Assembly (NCBI RefSeq): GCF_023159225.1 | Contig: NC_063167.1 | Location: 5,382,234 to 5,446,233, forward strand | Length of the DNA: 64,000 bases | Origin: Perognathus longimembris pacificus | Lineage: Eukaryota > Chordata > Mammalia > Rodentia > Heteromyidae | Direction of reading: 5' to 3' | Part shown: one piece after another, positions 39,004 through 51,708 of the stretch | How positions within the stretch are numbered: the first letter of the stretch is position 1 | Layout: every line of letters starts with the position of its first letter | The notes under the pieces: generated by a model | Told to the model about the DNA's origin: nothing | Databases searched by the model: none | Seen by the model: the letters and a program-made list of their open reading frames with translations, nothing else | Position numbers and translations under genes: made by a program

Positions 39004-42000
39004 CTGGACCGAGGCAGGAGGAGCACCGAGGGTTGGGACCCCGGGACCCTCCGATTGGAGGCCCCTGGGAGTCCCTAAGTTTCTCGGCGGTTGGTTCTGT
39101 TGGACGCTTGGAGGGGCAAAGCAGAACACCGAGCGGAGCCCCAGCCTCAGAAAGGCCTTGGTTACCGAGGTGTGAAGGACTCTGGTGCCTCCCTGCCCTG
39201 GGAGCCAAAGCTGGTGCTCTCATCACCCCAGCCCCGTACCCCTCGCAATGAGCCCTTCCCAGGTAAGACAGGGGCCGGGCCAGTAAGGCATGCCTGTAAT
39301 CCCAGCCCCTGGGAGGCACAGACAGGAGACTCTCCAGTTCAAGGCCACCATGGGCTACATGGCAAGCTACTTTGTCAAAGCACCAAGAGCTCGTGAGGTG
39401 TGGTGGCTCACGCCGGTAAGCCTGGCTCCTCAGGACTCTGAGATCAAGAAGACCATTGCTCCCAGGCAGGCCAGGCCCCAGTGCGGGAGACCCCACCTCA
39501 GCAAGTAAAAAGCTGGGTGCAGTGGCTCAAACCTGTCATCCAGCTATGCAGGAAGCATGAATAGGGGGTCCAGCCCCACCTAAGCAGAAAGTGAGACCCG
39601 ATCTCAAAAAACAACTAGCCAGGTGCCGGTGGCTCGCGTCTGTCATCCTAGCTACTCAGGAAGCTGAGATCTGAGGACGGTGGTTTGAAGCCAGCCCGGG
39701 CAGGAAAGTCCCTAAGACTCTTATGTCCAATTAAACACCCCAAAGCTGGAAGTGGAGCTGTGGTCCAGTGGTAGAGCACTCGCCTTGAGCAAAAAAAAAG
39801 CTCAGGGGTAGTGTCTGGGCTCTGAGTTCAAGCCTGAGGACCAGCACGAAAAAGTAAAAGAGGGGATGGTTGATGTGGTAGAGCACCTGTCTAGCACGTG
39901 CAAGGTGCTGGGGTTCATCGATAGCAAAGAATAAATAAATAGATAAACAGGTGAATGGGTGGCATATCGCGTGGCCGTGTCCCGGGAGCTGGCCCTTTGT
40001 AGACATGGCCGAGGGTTGTTTTCTTTCTTTTTTTTGTTTTTTTTTTTTTTTGCCAGTCCTGGGGCTTGGACTCAGGGCCTGAGCACTGTCCCTGGCTTCT
40101 TCCCGCTCAAGGCTAGCACTCTGCCACTTGAGCCACAGCGCCACTTCTGGCCGTTTTCTGTCTATGTGGTGCCGGGGAATCGAACCCAGGGCTTCATGTA
40201 TACAAGTCAAGCGCTCTTGCCTCTAGGCCATATCCCCAGCCCCATGGCCGAGGGTTTTAGTGGAAGGGCACTGCTGCTCCCCGTGGGGGGGGGGGGGCAG
40301 GCCTGCCTCAGGGCCGCCCGGGAGGAGCCCGCTCACCTGCATGGATGGGAACAGCAGGCCCACGAGGAAGTTGGTGGACCAGTGCACCGCCCCGTCCACC
40401 GTGAACGCAGCCCGCCGCGAGGACTGCAGGAAGATCTCCGTCCTCACCACCGCGGGAATGGGGCCTGGGTGCGGGGGACAGGGGGAGGGAGAGGCTCAGA
40501 GGGTCCCCAGAGCCTGCCCTTGCCTCACCGCTCAGCCCCACGAGTCCCCCCACCAGCCTGTGTGGGCCGTCTCTGCCGGGACCGGGCGCCAGGCAGGGGC
40601 TGCACGGAGCTGGGGCAGAGGCTCAACGCCTGCCCTGGGCCAAGTCCGACCCCAGCACCGGCTTTCTGGTGACCGGAGTTTTGTAGGAAAGCAGCGGCTG
40701 GGAGTGGTGGCTAGTGAATCAGGGAGGTGCAGGGGGTCCCCTCAAAGCCCCTGCTCTATGCTGGGGTCACCCTTGACATTCTTTGGAGGGCATCTGTGGT
40801 CCAGGGCGCTTGGGCATTGGCAGTGCTGCCCCCGTGTGGTGAGGATGAGGATGGCAGCAGCAGGCCCCTGCCTTTCCTTGGGACTGGAGCCTTTCTTTGT
40901 CAGCTGGGTCTTTTAGCCTCTAGAGGGACCTTGTCTCAGTGTTTAAAGCCATCTTCTCCCTACAATTGTCACCCTGATTTTTTTTTCTTTTCTTTCCTTT
41001 GTCAATTGTGGGACTTGAACACCACCAACTGTGGGGGGCTTGAATTGTGGGGCCTGAGCTCTTTTGCTCAAGGCTAGCACTCTACCACTCCTGGTTTTCT
41101 GGTGATTCATTAGCGTCTCATGGTCTCTCTTTCCTGCCCTGGCTGGCTGCAAACCGTAACCCTCAGATCTCAGCCTCCTGAACAGTTAGGATTATAGGTG
41201 TGAGCCACCAGTGCCTGGCTCTAAATTGTTTCAATGCCTTTTTTTTGGGGGGGGGGGGAGTACTAGGGTTGAACTGAGGGCCTCATGCTGTGTGGCTGAT
41301 GCACTATCACTTGAACACCTCTCTAGCCCTAACTACCCTGAAATTTGAACATCACGGTTCTGCTGTAATCTGTTTGCATCCTGCATGCCTGTCTGCGGCT
41401 TTGTACAGAGCTGTAATTCCGACATGAGGGCCTGCAGGGAACACTGAGGCCCAGCCAGGAAAGGGGTAAGAGCTAGGAATGCCCAGAACGGGACCCTGGA
41501 AAGGTCACACAGACAGGGCGAGACAAATGTGTACATTACTATTAACTGGACCCTATAAAGCTTGAGACCTTGGGAATAAGATGAATGTTTGTGTTACAGT
41601 TAAATGTTTACTGCTCCCCTCTGTGCCTTAACCATAAGGAAGTCAATTATCATTATGCACACAAACTCTACCTCATGTTAATAGCTGTAACCACGAGATA
41701 GATTGATGCCCTGTTTTCTGCATGTGCCTGTAGTGACTGCCCCTGTAAACTGAACTAACTACATATGCTTGCTACTGGGAGCTCGGGGTTCTGAACCCCT
41801 GGCTCTCCACTCTGTTTCCCCCCCCCCCCATATTTTCTCACTTCTTCAGCTCTGGTGTCCCCAGTGTCCTGTCATGCTGTTCCGGGTTGCAGGAAGCAAC
41901 AGGGAGCAGAGGAATTCAAAGTCACACCAGCCAGCTGCTCTGGTGTGCTCAGGTGTGAAGCCCAGGCGGGGAGGACCCCGTTCTGGGCACCACTGGGGAG

Positions 42001-45000
42001 CGTTGTGTTGGTCTGCGCCATGGAATGTGAACTCAGCCGCCAAGGTGACCTCAAATGGGCCAGCACATCTGGTTATCACCACCCCACCCCAGCCCCCAAA
42101 AGCTCCCTGGGCAGGGAGGGAGAGGAGGGAGAGGCCTGGTCCTCAGAATGACGCCTGGGAGCCGGGACGGACGGGGAAGGGGGCAGGGCCCCAGCTGGGG
42201 GTAGCCTGACGCTAAGGATGAGGCAGACGAGTTTGGAGAAGAACCGAGTGCTCTACCCACCTGGCTGTGGGCAGCGCCTCTGTGGCAGCTCCTTGTGGGG
42301 CACTGGGCCTGAGTCTGGGCCCCCCTGACCCCCCTGGGATGCTGACTGGCACTAGGGAATGTTTGTTGAATGAATGAATGTGACCTGGGGGCCATCAAGG
42401 AAAAGCTAACCTGAGCAGGCCCTTCAAAAACGAGACAGGAGCTGGGTGTTCGTGGCTCACGCCTGTAATCCTAGCTCCTTAGGAGGCAGAGAGCTGAGGA
42501 CCGTGATTCAGAGTTAACCCCGGTAGGGAAGTCTGTGATTCCCTGGCTCCAAAATAACCAGCATGGCTCAAGTAGTAAGTGCCAGCTAAGCAAGCAGAGC
42601 AAGAGCAAGGCCTTGAGTTCAAACCCCAATATTGCTGGCAAAAAAGAGGTACTGTGTGTTGGTAACTCACTGGCCTGAGCAGGTACTGTGTGGGTACTGT
42701 GTGTTGCTACTCACTGGGCCAAAGCAGGTACTGTGTGGGTACTGTGTGTTGGTACTCACTGGCCGGAGCAGGTACTGTGTGGGTACTGTGTGTTGGTACT
42801 CACTGGCCGGAGCAGGTACTGTGTGGGTACTGTGTGTTGGTACTCACTGGGCCGGAGCAGGTACTGTGTGGGTACTGTGTGATGGTACTCACTGGCCGGA
42901 GCAGGTACTGTGTACAGGTACTCACTGGGCCCGATGGAATGTCCTGAGATGTAGGTGAACACACAGATGATGCCCAGGTAAGCCAGTTGCGGGACCGTGT
43001 CCTGTGGGGGAGGCAGGGCTTTCTGTCTGTCCTTCTGTCCATCTGTCTGTCTGGGCACCCCAGTGGGGGCCTCTGGAGGGCTCAGGCCCAAACCCCAGAG
43101 CACAGAGGAGTCACATCTGGAGTGCTGGGCCTCCAGGGGGCAGAGAGGCAGGGATGGCACAGGAGCAGACCGGTGGTGGATGTGGAACATTCTGGCACAC
43201 AGCAGCTGACCACGAACCTCGCCTAACTGATGAGGCGTGGTGCACTATGCCAGTCCTGGGTCTGGGCGCTGTCCCTGAGCTTTTTGCTCAAGGCTAGCAC
43301 TCTGCCACTTGAGCCACAGCACCACTTCCAGCTTTTTCTATATATGTGGTGCTGAGGAATCGAACCCAGGGCTTCATGCATGCTAGGCCAGCACTCTACC
43401 ACTAAGCCACTTATTTTTATTTTTATTATTTTTTTTATTTTTATTTTTTTGCCAGTCCTGGGCCTTGGACTCAGGGCCTGAGCACTGTCCCTGGCTTCTT
43501 CCCGCTCAAGGCTAGCACTCCGCCACTTGAGCCACAGCGTCGCTTCTGGCCGTTTTTCTGTATATGTGGTGCTGGGGAATCGAACCTAGGGCCTCGTGTA
43601 TCCGAGGCAGGCACTCTTGCCACTAGGCTATCTCCCCAGCCCCACTTATTTTTATTTTTGAATAGTGGTTCAAATTTACATCCAGCCAGCCTGGACTTCG
43701 CTCCTCCTATTTCCGCTCCCTGAGCGCACATCTCGACACCCAGCTTCTCATGGGTCAAAATGGAGTCTCTCAGACTTTTCCACCCCATCCTCCCAGTCTC
43801 AAGTATCTAGTGAAGTACTGCTCTATGTGCGCACTATCCCGTTACAGCTTGATGGAGCTTTGCACGGATGCAGGTGAGCGAAGCCATTGTGAGCGGCTTT
43901 GCACTTGCGGTGAAGGGAGTGTGCAGCCACACGCGTGGTGTCGTGGTGCTGGCTCCGTGGGTGGGATATCCCACCCACCACCCTGACCCCCCCACCTCTC
44001 CCCACAGCTCTCCCACCCTACCCCAGACAGGAGGTGAGGCCAGACCTGGAAGAGAAGGGACGCGGTCAGCACCAGGCAGGCGCAGGCGCAGATCCCGTAG
44101 CCCACCAGCAGGAGGAGCCGCCGCCCCACGCGCTCCACGATGCCGGCCTGGGGGAGGGGAGGGTGAGGGTGGGGAGGAGCCACAAGGAGTGGCCCCCCCC
44201 CCCAAGTGCCTCCCTGTTCACCCTGCTTCCTGCAAGCGTGCTGAGATCTTTGTTTGTCTTTGTTTTTGCCAGTCCTGGGTCTTGAACTCAGGGCCTGAGC
44301 ACTGTCCCTGGCTTCTTTTTGATCAAGGCTAGCACTCTGCCACTTGAGCCACAGAGCCACTTCTGGCTTTTTTCTGTGTATGTAGTGCTGGGGAATCGAA
44401 CCCAGGGCTTCACGTATGTGAGGCAAGCACTCTCGCCACTAGGCCATATTCCGAGCGTGCTGAGATCTTACTTGGCCTGGGTTTGACCCCTCGTGGGAAT
44501 GCACACAGAGCCTTTCCTTGTTTGTCCTCTCTGACCCCTCTGCCGCTCTCCCGCCCTGTAGCAAACACCTTTCAACATTCTGCATGGGGTGCGTTGGCAT
44601 CTGGGGGCCTCACTGGCCTGGAAGGACCGGGGGATGGCAAGCTAGTGTGTCTCAACACCAGCACGCGCAGCGCGCCCACGCCACACAGGGAGTGAGGGGG
44701 GCCCGGCCTTAGGGCCTGTCGGTCTGGTCTGGCCCTCGGAGCTCCCCTCTGCAGCGGTGGGGAGACTGCTTCTCGTCACTCACCGAGACCAGGGTCATCG
44801 CTATGTTCACCGCGCCAGCACCCACGGTCACGTACTGGGAGTGGGTGGCCTCCACGCCTGCTGCCGTGTAGATGGTGTCCGCGTAGTAGTTGATCTAGGA
44901 CGCGAACAGAGCTGTAAGCAGAGCCCGCGCTCCTTCGCCTCCTCACCCTGAGCAACCAACATTTACTCCATTTACTCCAACCACTCAACTATCAATAAAC

Positions 45001-48000
45001 CTAGCCATAGCTGTTCCTCTATGAGCAGGAACTGTATTATTAGGATTCCACCATAAAACCAAATCTTCTTTAGCCCATTCCCCCACCCCCCCAAGGAACA
45101 CCATTAGTCCCCACAGGCTGGCGCCTGCAATCCCAGGAACCCAGGAGGCTGAGCTGGGAGGACTGCAGTTGGAAGCCATTCTAGGCAGGGAAGTCTGCGA
45201 GATTCTGGTTCCCAATTAACCACCAAAAAGCCGGAAGTGGCGCTGTGGCTCAAGTGGTAGAGTGCCAGCTTTGAGCAAAAAAAGCCTAGAGACAGGGCCC
45301 AGGCCCTGCGTCCAAGCCCCAGGACCAGCAAGAAGGAAAAGAAGAAAAAGTACCATGAGGAAGAGCGGGGGGGGGGGGGGGATCTGACCCCCCCAGTCCC
45401 AGCTTGGGGCGCCCTGCAGCAGCCTTCCTTGGGGGGGTGGGGGAGATCTGACCCCCTAGTCCCAGCTTGGGGCGCCCAGCAGCAGTGGGATGGGGGGTGG
45501 GGGATCTGACCCCCCAGTCCCAGCTTGGGGCACCCTGCAGCAGCGGGATGGGGGGTGGGGGGTGGGGGATCTGACCCCCCAGTCCCAGCTTGGGGCGCCC
45601 TGCAGCAGCTTTCCTTGGCGGGGGGAGATCTGACCCCCTAGTCCCAGCTTGGGGCGCCCAGCAGCAGCGGGATGGGGGGTGGGGGGTGGGGGATCTGACC
45701 CCCCAGTCCCAGCTTGGGGCGCCCTGCAGCAGCCTTCCTTGCGGGGCGCACGCATTTCTGCAGGTGCCTAATGATTGCATTCTCTCTTTCCAGCGGGGCC
45801 CGGTCACCGGCCCAGGAAACAGTGATGGGGCCACCCGGCTGCCCAGGATGGACACCTGCGGGTACCTGCGTCCCGGTGCCCCCCCGGCCGCAGAGCCCCC
45901 CCGCCCTAGCTGCGCACCGCGTTGACCCCGGACAGCTGCTGGCCGGCCATGAGCACCACGACGGAGAGGAGCTGCCAGCGCAGCGGGCGGTAGGCGAGCA
46001 GGCGGAGCACGGAGAGGCGGCCGCCCGCGCACTCGGCCCGCGCCTCGGCGCGCATGTCCTCCACCTCGGCCTCCAGGTCCGCGCGCCGCCCGCGCAGCCG
46101 CCCCAGCGCTGCGGACGGAGCAGAGCAGAGCGCGCCCTGCGGCGCCCAGGACGCCCCGCGGCTCCGCCCCGCCCCAGGCCCCGCCCCGCCCCGAGGCCCC
46201 GCCCCCGCCCCGCGGCTCCGCCCCGGCCCGCCCCGCCCCGGCCCCAGGCCCCGCCCCCGAGGCTCCGCCCCGCCCCAGGCCCCGCCCGGCGGCTCCGCCC
46301 CGCCCCAGGCCCCGCCCCCGCCCCCGCCCCGCCCCGCCCAAGGTCAACCTTCCACCTGCCCAGCCCCAGCGAGTGAGGGGGGGGGGAGAGTGGGGAGGGT
46401 AAGGAGGGGGGCCAGGAGGGAGGGGCGGGGCTCTGGGGAGCAGCCCGCCCCCCGCCCCTCCCCCCCCTACCTCTCCGAGCCGCCTCCTCGTCCCCTTTCT
46501 GAATCAAGGTGTAGCGGGGGCTCTCGGGGAAGAAGGGCAGGGTCAGCAGCTGCACCAGGGCGGGCACCCCCGTGAGGGCCAGGAGCACCGGCCAGCCTGC
46601 GGGGAGCCGGCGGAGGACTGGAGCGCGGCCAGGGGCTCGGGCACCCCCAAGCCCCCTCGGGCTCCCCCAGTGCCCCTCAGGACCCCACGCGCAGCTCCTG
46701 ATCGAAAGGGAGAAGAGGATCACGACTGTGACCCCGGCCCCAAGTGACGCTGTGGCTCAAGCTAGAGGCCCGGCCGTGAGTGACAAAGCCAAGTCAGTGC
46801 GTCAGGCCCCGTGTTCGAGACCCAGTACCTGGGCACACACAGACACACGTGTGCACACGCACGCTGTCACTGAGAGCACAGGGGTCCAGGGATTGGAGGT
46901 GTGGCTCTGTGGTCGAGCCTGGACCTGGCACGCAGGAGGAAGAGGGGTGGGGAGGCCTCCCCTCACTTGGTCTTCGAGGAACTTGGGGTTCAGCTGGGTG
47001 AGACTGGAGCCTGGCACCCCCCTGGCACGGTGTCCCCTCTCTGCCTCCCAGGTGTGCCTGGTTACCTGTGGCATTGCCCAAGATGACCTGGAGGCTGAAG
47101 ATCTGTGCCAGGAAGATCCCAGTAATGGCGAACACCTCGGTCATGATGCCCAGCGCGCCCCGCAGGTCCCTGGGGGCCAGCTCCCCCAGGTACATGGGGA
47201 GGGCGCTGTACGTGATGCCTGGGGGTGGACAGAAGGTCAGAGCAGCCAGGAGCCACCCCCAGCCCCGCTCCATTTCCTGATCCCAGCGTGGAGGGCCGCG
47301 CCTGCCCCTCTCAGGCTGAGATAAAAACACGCACTGTGCCTTGGCATTTCTCTCAAGGCTGGTGCTCTACCACTTGAGCCGCCCCTTCATGAATGGCTTT
47401 TTGGTGGTTAAGTGGAGATAAGAGTCTTACAAACATTTTTTTTTTGGCCTGGGCTGGCTTCATGCGGAGGTCCTCAGATCTCAGCCTCCAGAGTAGGTAG
47501 GACTACGGGTGTGAGCCGCTAGTGCCTGGCTAAGTAGGATTTATTCTTTTTGTCTGTTTGTTGTTGGTGGTGGTCATTGTTGGGCTTGAACTCGGGGCCT
47601 GGGTGCTATCCCTGAGCTCTTTGGCTCAAGGCTGGTGATTTAAGCCACTGCACCACTTTTTTTTTTTTTTTTTGGCTAGTCCTGGGCCTTGGACTCAGGG
47701 CCTGAGCACTGTCCCTGGCTTCTTCCCGCTCAAGGCTAGCACTCTGCCACTTGAGCCACAGCGCCGCTTCTGGCCGTTTTCTGTATATGTGGTGCTGGGG
47801 AATCGAACCTAGGGCCTCGTGTATCCGAGGCAGGCACTCTTGCCACTAGGCTATATCCCCAGCCCACTGCACCACTTTTGATTTTCTGGTTCTTAATTGC
47901 AGATCTGAGTCTCACAGACATCCCTGTCTGGGATGGCTTTGAACTGTAATTCTCAAATCTCAGCCACCTGAGTAGCTGGATTACAGGCATGAGCCATCAG

Positions 48001-48440
48001 TGCCTGGCTAGGATTTATTCATGAGACTTAAAGGTTACTTTTCTGCTTTGGATTAGTTTCTGATTTGGTAGGTAGGTAGGTAGATCTACTGATCAAAAAT
48101 CCCCCCTTAAGGTTTTTTTTTTTTATTATTATTTTTTTTTTTTGGCCAGTCCTGGGCCTTGGACTCAGGGCCTGAGCACCTTCCCTGGCTTCTTCCCGCT
48201 CAAGGCTAGCACTCTGCCACCTGAGCCACAGCGCCCCTTCTGGCCATTTTCCATATATGTGGTGCTGGGGAATCGAACCCAGGGCTTCATTTATACAAGG
48301 CCAGCACTCTCGCCACTAGGCCATATTCTCAGCCCCTTTCGTTAGTATCTTACAGTTTTGTTTTGGTTTTTGGTCTAGGGCCAGCCTCAGATTTCAGTCC
48401 TTCTCCATCCTTCCTGGAAGATGCTTTGTGAACCTCATGG

Positions 48441-48514
<74 letters not shown>

Positions 48515-51500
48515 GGGAATTGAAACTGGGCTTTCATGCTAGACAAGTGTTCTACACTTGGGTCACGCCGTCAGTTTGGTGGTGTGTCTACAGATCTTTA
48601 TTGCTGGAAGCATTTGTTAGCTAAAGGGAAGGACTAGAAAGCACACGCGTGGCTAGGGCCTGGGACTGGAGGTAGAAGGGGGCTCTGAGAGGAAGAAGAG
48701 GCAGAGATGGGGCGCTGGAGGTTCACATCGTGATCCTAGCCACTCCGGAGGCTGAGATCTGAGGACTGCAGTTTGAAGCCAGCCTGGCAGGAAAGTCTAA
48801 GACTCTTCTTTCCAATTTGCCACCAAAAAGCTGAACGTGAAGCTGTGGTTCAAGTGGTAGAGCAGCAGCCTTGAGTGAAAAAACTTAGTGACAACATCCA
48901 GGCCCTGAGTTCAAGCCCCAGGACCAGCACGCACACACACTCGTGTGCGTGCACACACACACACACACACACAGAGCAAGGAAAGCTAGCACGAGCCCCG
49001 TCCACCCCAGTGACCAGCCTTGGCTAGGAATCTGGAGCCCACGTGTCTCAGAGCCCTTCCCCTGATGGGTGCCTGGAGCCGCCTGGGGTGTCAGAGGCCC
49101 CCCACCCCCACCCCCCACCCCCACCCCATACCTGCGCACACGCCCACCAGCACACGGGAGAAGATGATCAGTTCAAATGCCCGGGCCACTTTGCTGACCC
49201 CCATTAGGATAGCGGGGACAATGGCAAAGACGTTGTTTATCAGCAGGGTCCCCTTTCTGCAAGACAGCAGGGCAGAAGCTTCTGGAGCACTGACCTCAAC
49301 CCCCCCCCCCCACCTCTGCCAGGTCCCCAGGGGTGTGGGTGGAGGGGGCTGTGGAGGAAGTGTCCTCCCATCACTTAAGGTGACTGTGTCAGTTAGGAGG
49401 GGCGCTGGGTGGGATTTGAGGGGCCATGTGGTGGGATTGGACCCTCCTGAGAAACACGCAACTGCTGGGTATGGTGGCACATGCCTATAATCCCAGCTAC
49501 TCAGGAGTCAGAGACGGGAACGGTCAGACTTGAGGCCAGACAGGGAACACGTGTGTGAGATCCTGCCTGGAACAATAAGCTGGTGCGGCGGTGGGTGGGA
49601 GAGGTCATGGCTGCCCCGCCCCCCCATGACTCACGCCTCCCCTTCCGGACCTCGCCCCCTGCACCCGCTCATCTGCGCTCACGTCTGATCTGCGCACCCC
49701 TGGCCTCCGGGCAACCATGATGACGCCCAGCAGGTGCAGCGACTCTGCCCCAGCCCGGCCTCCTGCCCCCGGGACCAACTCCATCCCGTCACCCCACACC
49801 TGCCGCGAGTGCTTACGAGGCCCTGGGCTAAGTCCTGCCGAGGAACTCTGCCCTCGGAGGCGGCCTCCCCTGCCAGAGACACTGAGGACTTGTGTGTAAG
49901 GGATTTGGAGGCTGGGCGTCAGACCTCCCTTCCTCGACGTGAGTGGCCTCTGTTTACCTGCCGCACCTGTCCACCAGCAGCCCAGCGATCAGCGACCCCA
50001 GGAGCCCCCCCAGAGCGAACACGGACACGGAGCAGGACCACAGCAGCTGCAGAGCCCTCTCCTCCAGGAAGGTCCCGTGACGCTCGAAGTAGGTGTTGTT
50101 GTAAAATGACTTCAGGACCTGAAAGGCGCAGCCGGTCACCCCGCGCGGCCCAGGGCGTGGCGGTGTCCTGCTGTAGGGATGGCCCTGGCGTGGCTGCCCG
50201 GGCCAGGGCGGGACCCTGATAGCAGCACAGGACACAGGGAGCCTGCCCAGTCCCTGCGGGTAGCTGAACAGAAGAGAACATACTCTGTGATGAGTCCATG
50301 GGAGATAGACAAAAATCGTGAATTCATCTGCCTGGCTCTGGTGGCTCCAAACTGCTTGGTAGAGATTGAGAAGATCCAATTCAAGGCCAGCCAGGACAAA
50401 GAGTTATCTGCGACCCCATCCCAACCAATAAGCTAAGTGGTTGGTACCCACTTTCCATCCCAAGTCTGTGGGAGGCACGAATAGGAGGATTGCAAAAATA
50501 AACAAACAAAATCATATCTAAAAAATACAGGGCTGGGGATATGGCCTAGTGGCAAGAGTGCTTGCCTTGTATACATGAGGCCCTGAGTTCAATTCCCCAG
50601 CGCCACATATACAGAAAAATGGCCAGAAGTGGCACTGTGGCTCAAGTGGTAGAGTGCTAGCCTTGAGCAAAAAGAAGCCAGGGACAGTGCTCAGGCCCTG
50701 AGTTCAAGGCCCAGGACTGGCAAAAAAAAAAAACTTTTCTAAAAAATACAGCCAAAAGGGCTGTTACAGGAAAAAATATGTTTCATGGAGAATCTGTAAG
50801 TATTGACTTTGTGTGTGTGCGCGCACACGCGCATGCCCACGCACGCACTAGTTCTGGGGCAGTTCTGGGGCTTGAACTCCTGGCACCGCCCCTTACCTCT
50901 TGTTCTCAAGGCTAGCATTCTACACCTCCACTTCCAGCATTTTTGGTAGCTAATTGGAGAGAAGAGGCTCATGGATTTTTCTGCCCAGGCTGGCTTTGAG
51001 CTCTATTCTCAGATCTCAGTCACCGGAGTAGCTAGGGTTACAGATGTGGGCCACTAACACTGACATAAAGCATTGATTTTAACAAAACAATGGAACATTA
51101 CTTGATTCAGTAAAAATGCTCCAGGGCTTGGTTCAGGGAGAAGGGCGGGGGCATGTAGCTCAATGCTTTTCTAGCACATTCTAGGCCCTGGATTCTATTC
51201 CCTGCAACACATACTCACATACACCAGTGCTGGGCACGTGGCTCATGCCTGTAATCCCAGCACTTGGAAGGAAAAGGGAAGAGGTTTGCTGTTTTGAGGC
51301 CTGGCTACCTAAGAAGAGTGGCAACAGAGCTTTGCAACCAAGAGCTTGCCTAGCATTTGGGAAGCTGTGGGTTTGCTCCCTAGTAATGAAAACCAACACC
51401 ACAAACAAAAAAACAAAAGCAAAACCCAGAAAGCAGAGATGTTATCCAGGCTATATGAGTCTAGTGTACTTACAGTTATTACAACTGATAACATCTCTGC

Positions 51501-51661
51501 TTTGTTTCTGTACAGATGGAATATGTGTGTGTGTGAGATTCCTATGCATGCACATGTGAATGTAGAGCTGTATATATGCACGATGCATGGATGACACTCA
51601 TATACATATGTAAGCACATATTAATAAATGTCATGAACAGTCACTATAAATGGGCAATGCT

Positions 51662-51708
<47 letters not shown>

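Noticed and set aside
45286..46723. Long open frames of 353 and 361 codons on the minus strand across SLC2A7 exons 6-7
   Set aside because: GC-rich frames running through introns, minisatellite and the CCCCGCCCC block. The true exon 7 frame is the third one, fixed by homology and phase.
48421..48624. Leu/Ser repeat protein
   Set aside because: It is the translated (TC)n microsatellite.
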